The position numbers and the translations under genes were made by a program. The notes under the pieces were generated by a model, which saw only the letters and a list, made by a program, of their open reading frames with translations, made no database searches and had not been told where the DNA came from. From assembly GCF_016595795.1 (NCBI RefSeq), contig NZ_JAENHN010000051.1, positions 62,001 to 126,000 of the forward strand: a stretch of DNA of 64,000 nucleotides, given 5' to 3'. Every line of letters starts with the position of its first letter. Within the stretch, counting starts at the first letter, position 1. Shown piece by piece: positions 63,037-64,000 of this stretch. Source of the stretch: Clostridium yunnanense. GTDB taxonomy: Bacteria; Bacillota; Clostridia; Clostridiales; Clostridiaceae.

Positions 63037-63807
63037 CTATGACTTATATTTTCCATCTACTTTTTTACTTTTTATTCTTGCTATAACTAGCATTCTTATC
63101 TTTTCAGGCATGAATATTAGTACTTTGTTAGCAATACCCGGAATAATAATCTCCTTGTTTTTCATAAATTTCTCATATGCATATCCAGCAACTTTCTCGG
63201 CAGTCATAGCACCTTGTGGAACCTTTACTCCTTCACGATCAAAGAACTCTGTTTTTGTTGCACCAGGGCATAAAGTACAAACTTGCACTCCTCTTTTCCT
63301 TGCTTCATAACGGATTGCCCTACCATAACTGAGCACAAAAGCTTTGCTGCCATAATAAGTGCTAGTATACGGTCCTGGTTGGAAAGCACCTGTAGAAGCT
63401 ACATTTAAAATCTTGCCACTTCCATTCTTATACATATCAGCAATATATAATTTACAAAGCTCTACAAGATTGATAACATTCAATATAATCATACTCTCAT
63501 CCTGCAATAAATTGATTTCATCTGTAGGCCCAACAAGTCCTATTCCTGCATTATTTACAAGTATTGAAATATCTTTTTTATCCTCTTTTATGTTAAGGTA
63601 TAATTGTTCTGCCGCCCCTATCTTTCCCATATCCTGCTGATACGTCAATACCTCTACCTTAAATTCGCTTTCTAATTTTCTTTTGGCCTTTTCCAATCTG
63701 TCCTTACTAGATGATGTTATAATAACTTCATAGCCACCTCTTATAAAATTCCTAGCAAGCTCAAAACCAATTCCGCTTGTCCCACCAGTAATTAGTGCAT
63801 ATTTCAT
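63037..63807 (-). CDS. SDR-family NAD(P)-dependent oxidoreductase
   Basis: A 256-residue short-chain dehydrogenase/reductase. The cofactor motif is TGGTSGIG (7-14), NNAG at 85-88, and the catalytic S138-Y151-K155 (VASTGAF...YTSTYYGSK). Length and LCPGATKTEFFD fit classical SDRs. Substrate unknown. Single gene, with AGGGAG just upstream of the start. Confidence 0.92.
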   Translation of the reverse strand: MKYALITGGTSGIGFELARNFIRGGYEVIITSSSKDRLEKAKRKLESEFKVEVLTYQQDMGKIGAAEQLYLNIKEDKKDISILVNNAGIGLVGPTDEINLLQDESMIILNVINLVELCKLYIADMYKNGSGKILNVASTGAFQPGPYTSTYYGSKAFVLSYGRAIRYEARKRGVQVCTLCPGATKTEFFDREGVKVPQGAMTAEKVAGYAYEKFMKNKEIIIPGIANKVLIFMPEKIRMLVIARIKSKKVDGKYKS

Positions 63808-63873
63808 ATAGAAAACTCCCTTTCTTTTTAACTAAATTATAATAAAAAGGGATGTTGTCGTAATTCACATATG

Positions 63874-64000
63874 TTAATTGAGGGAAGTATTTTTAAATCC
63901 TTTTCTTATTCTGCTCAAGGATGCAGCCCTAATACCTATGTATGATGCAATATATTTTAATTCAACTCTTTCATGTAGACGCGGATATTGATTACAAAAA
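63874..64000 (-). CDS. Crp/Fnr-family regulator (3' end only)
   Basis: The last 41 codons before a TAA at 63874-63876 read FCNQYPRLHERVELKYIAS and then YIGIRAASLSRIRKGFKNT. This is the C-terminal helix-turn-helix of a Crp/Fnr regulator (RxELKYIASYIGIxxxxLSRIRK is typical). The rest, including the sensory domain, lies beyond the right edge. It is upstream of the SDR gene on the same strand, with about 65 bases between. Confidence 0.8.
   Translation of the reverse strand, partial: FCNQYPRLHERVELKYIASYIGIRAASLSRIRKGFKNTSLN

Overview
The window is AT-rich DNA (strongly A/T in intergenic regions) from a low-GC, Gram-positive, anaerobe-like Firmicute, most probably a Clostridium (Clostridiaceae). 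The support is the gene set: families typical of clostridia (CBO0543-type membrane protein, CD3324-type small HTH protein, DUF4317, YczE, a dockerin-bearing secreted LRR protein), AGGAGG-type ribosome binding sites, sigma-A promoters of TTGACA-17-TATAAT type, and a purine riboswitch. There is no rRNA, tRNA, phage, transposase or CRISPR array. It reads as ordinary chromosome, mostly single genes and short operons, about three quarters of them on the minus strand. Both edges cut a gene: an FtsX-type ABC permease at the left and a Crp/Fnr regulator at the right.

Layout. 1-4.4 kb: FtsX permease (partial), a GNAT acetyltransferase, a small HTH protein and a variant peptide deformylase. 4.7-10 kb: one very large secreted GH31 glycosidase on the plus strand, ending at a perfect 36-bp palindromic terminator shared with a convergent purine permease. 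10-12 kb: the permease and its guanine-type riboswitch with a readable terminator/antiterminator switch. 12-19 kb: DUF1905/YdeI protein, HelD, an AraC regulator, a MarR-YczE pair with two operators, and a DUF402 protein. 19-28.1 kb: an OPT transporter overlapping a PqqD-like gene, a flavin amine oxidase, a CBO0543 membrane protein and a 1,100-residue HEAT protein. 28.3-36.6 kb: lipoprotein, DUF4317 protein, DUF1304 plus lactonase-like operon, vWA protein, LRR-InlB-dockerin protein, mscL. 36.8-46 kb: MerR with a duplicated TipAS domain, a small membrane protein, a diguanylate cyclase with a permuted-papain-like partner, and an ABC-2 exporter operon with its MarR regulator. 46-55.5 kb: rsmH paralogue, HAD phosphatase, DeoR regulator, amidohydrolase and divergent MarR, alpha/beta hydrolase, SdpI-like protein, HTH-methyltransferase fusion, GNAT, DUF2268 metallopeptidase. 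55.8-59.7 kb: a four-gene iron-siderophore ABC operon. 60-64 kb: ThpR, DUF2156 protein, DedA, SDR, and the 3' end of a Crp/Fnr gene.

The clearest regulation visible in the DNA is a set of MarR circuits. The MarR at 45.2-45.8 kb and the ABC exporter next to it share four copies of an 18-bp TAGACA-type operator placed on the -35 and just past the -10. The MarR at 17.3-17.7 kb has two TTAGTTGAA palindromes at its own promoter. The MarR at 50.7-51.2 kb faces an amidohydrolase whose consensus promoter carries an exact 16-bp tandem repeat.

Three families of short dispersed intergenic repeats (called A, B and C here) recur across the window. Family B is a roughly 100-bp palindromic element with MITE-like terminal inverted repeats; one copy abuts the mscL start codon and leaves no visible Shine-Dalgarno. 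No clearly new multigene system is evident. The most original leads are the repeat families, the OPT/PqqD overlap, the HTH-methyltransferase fusion and the duplicated TipAS regulator.
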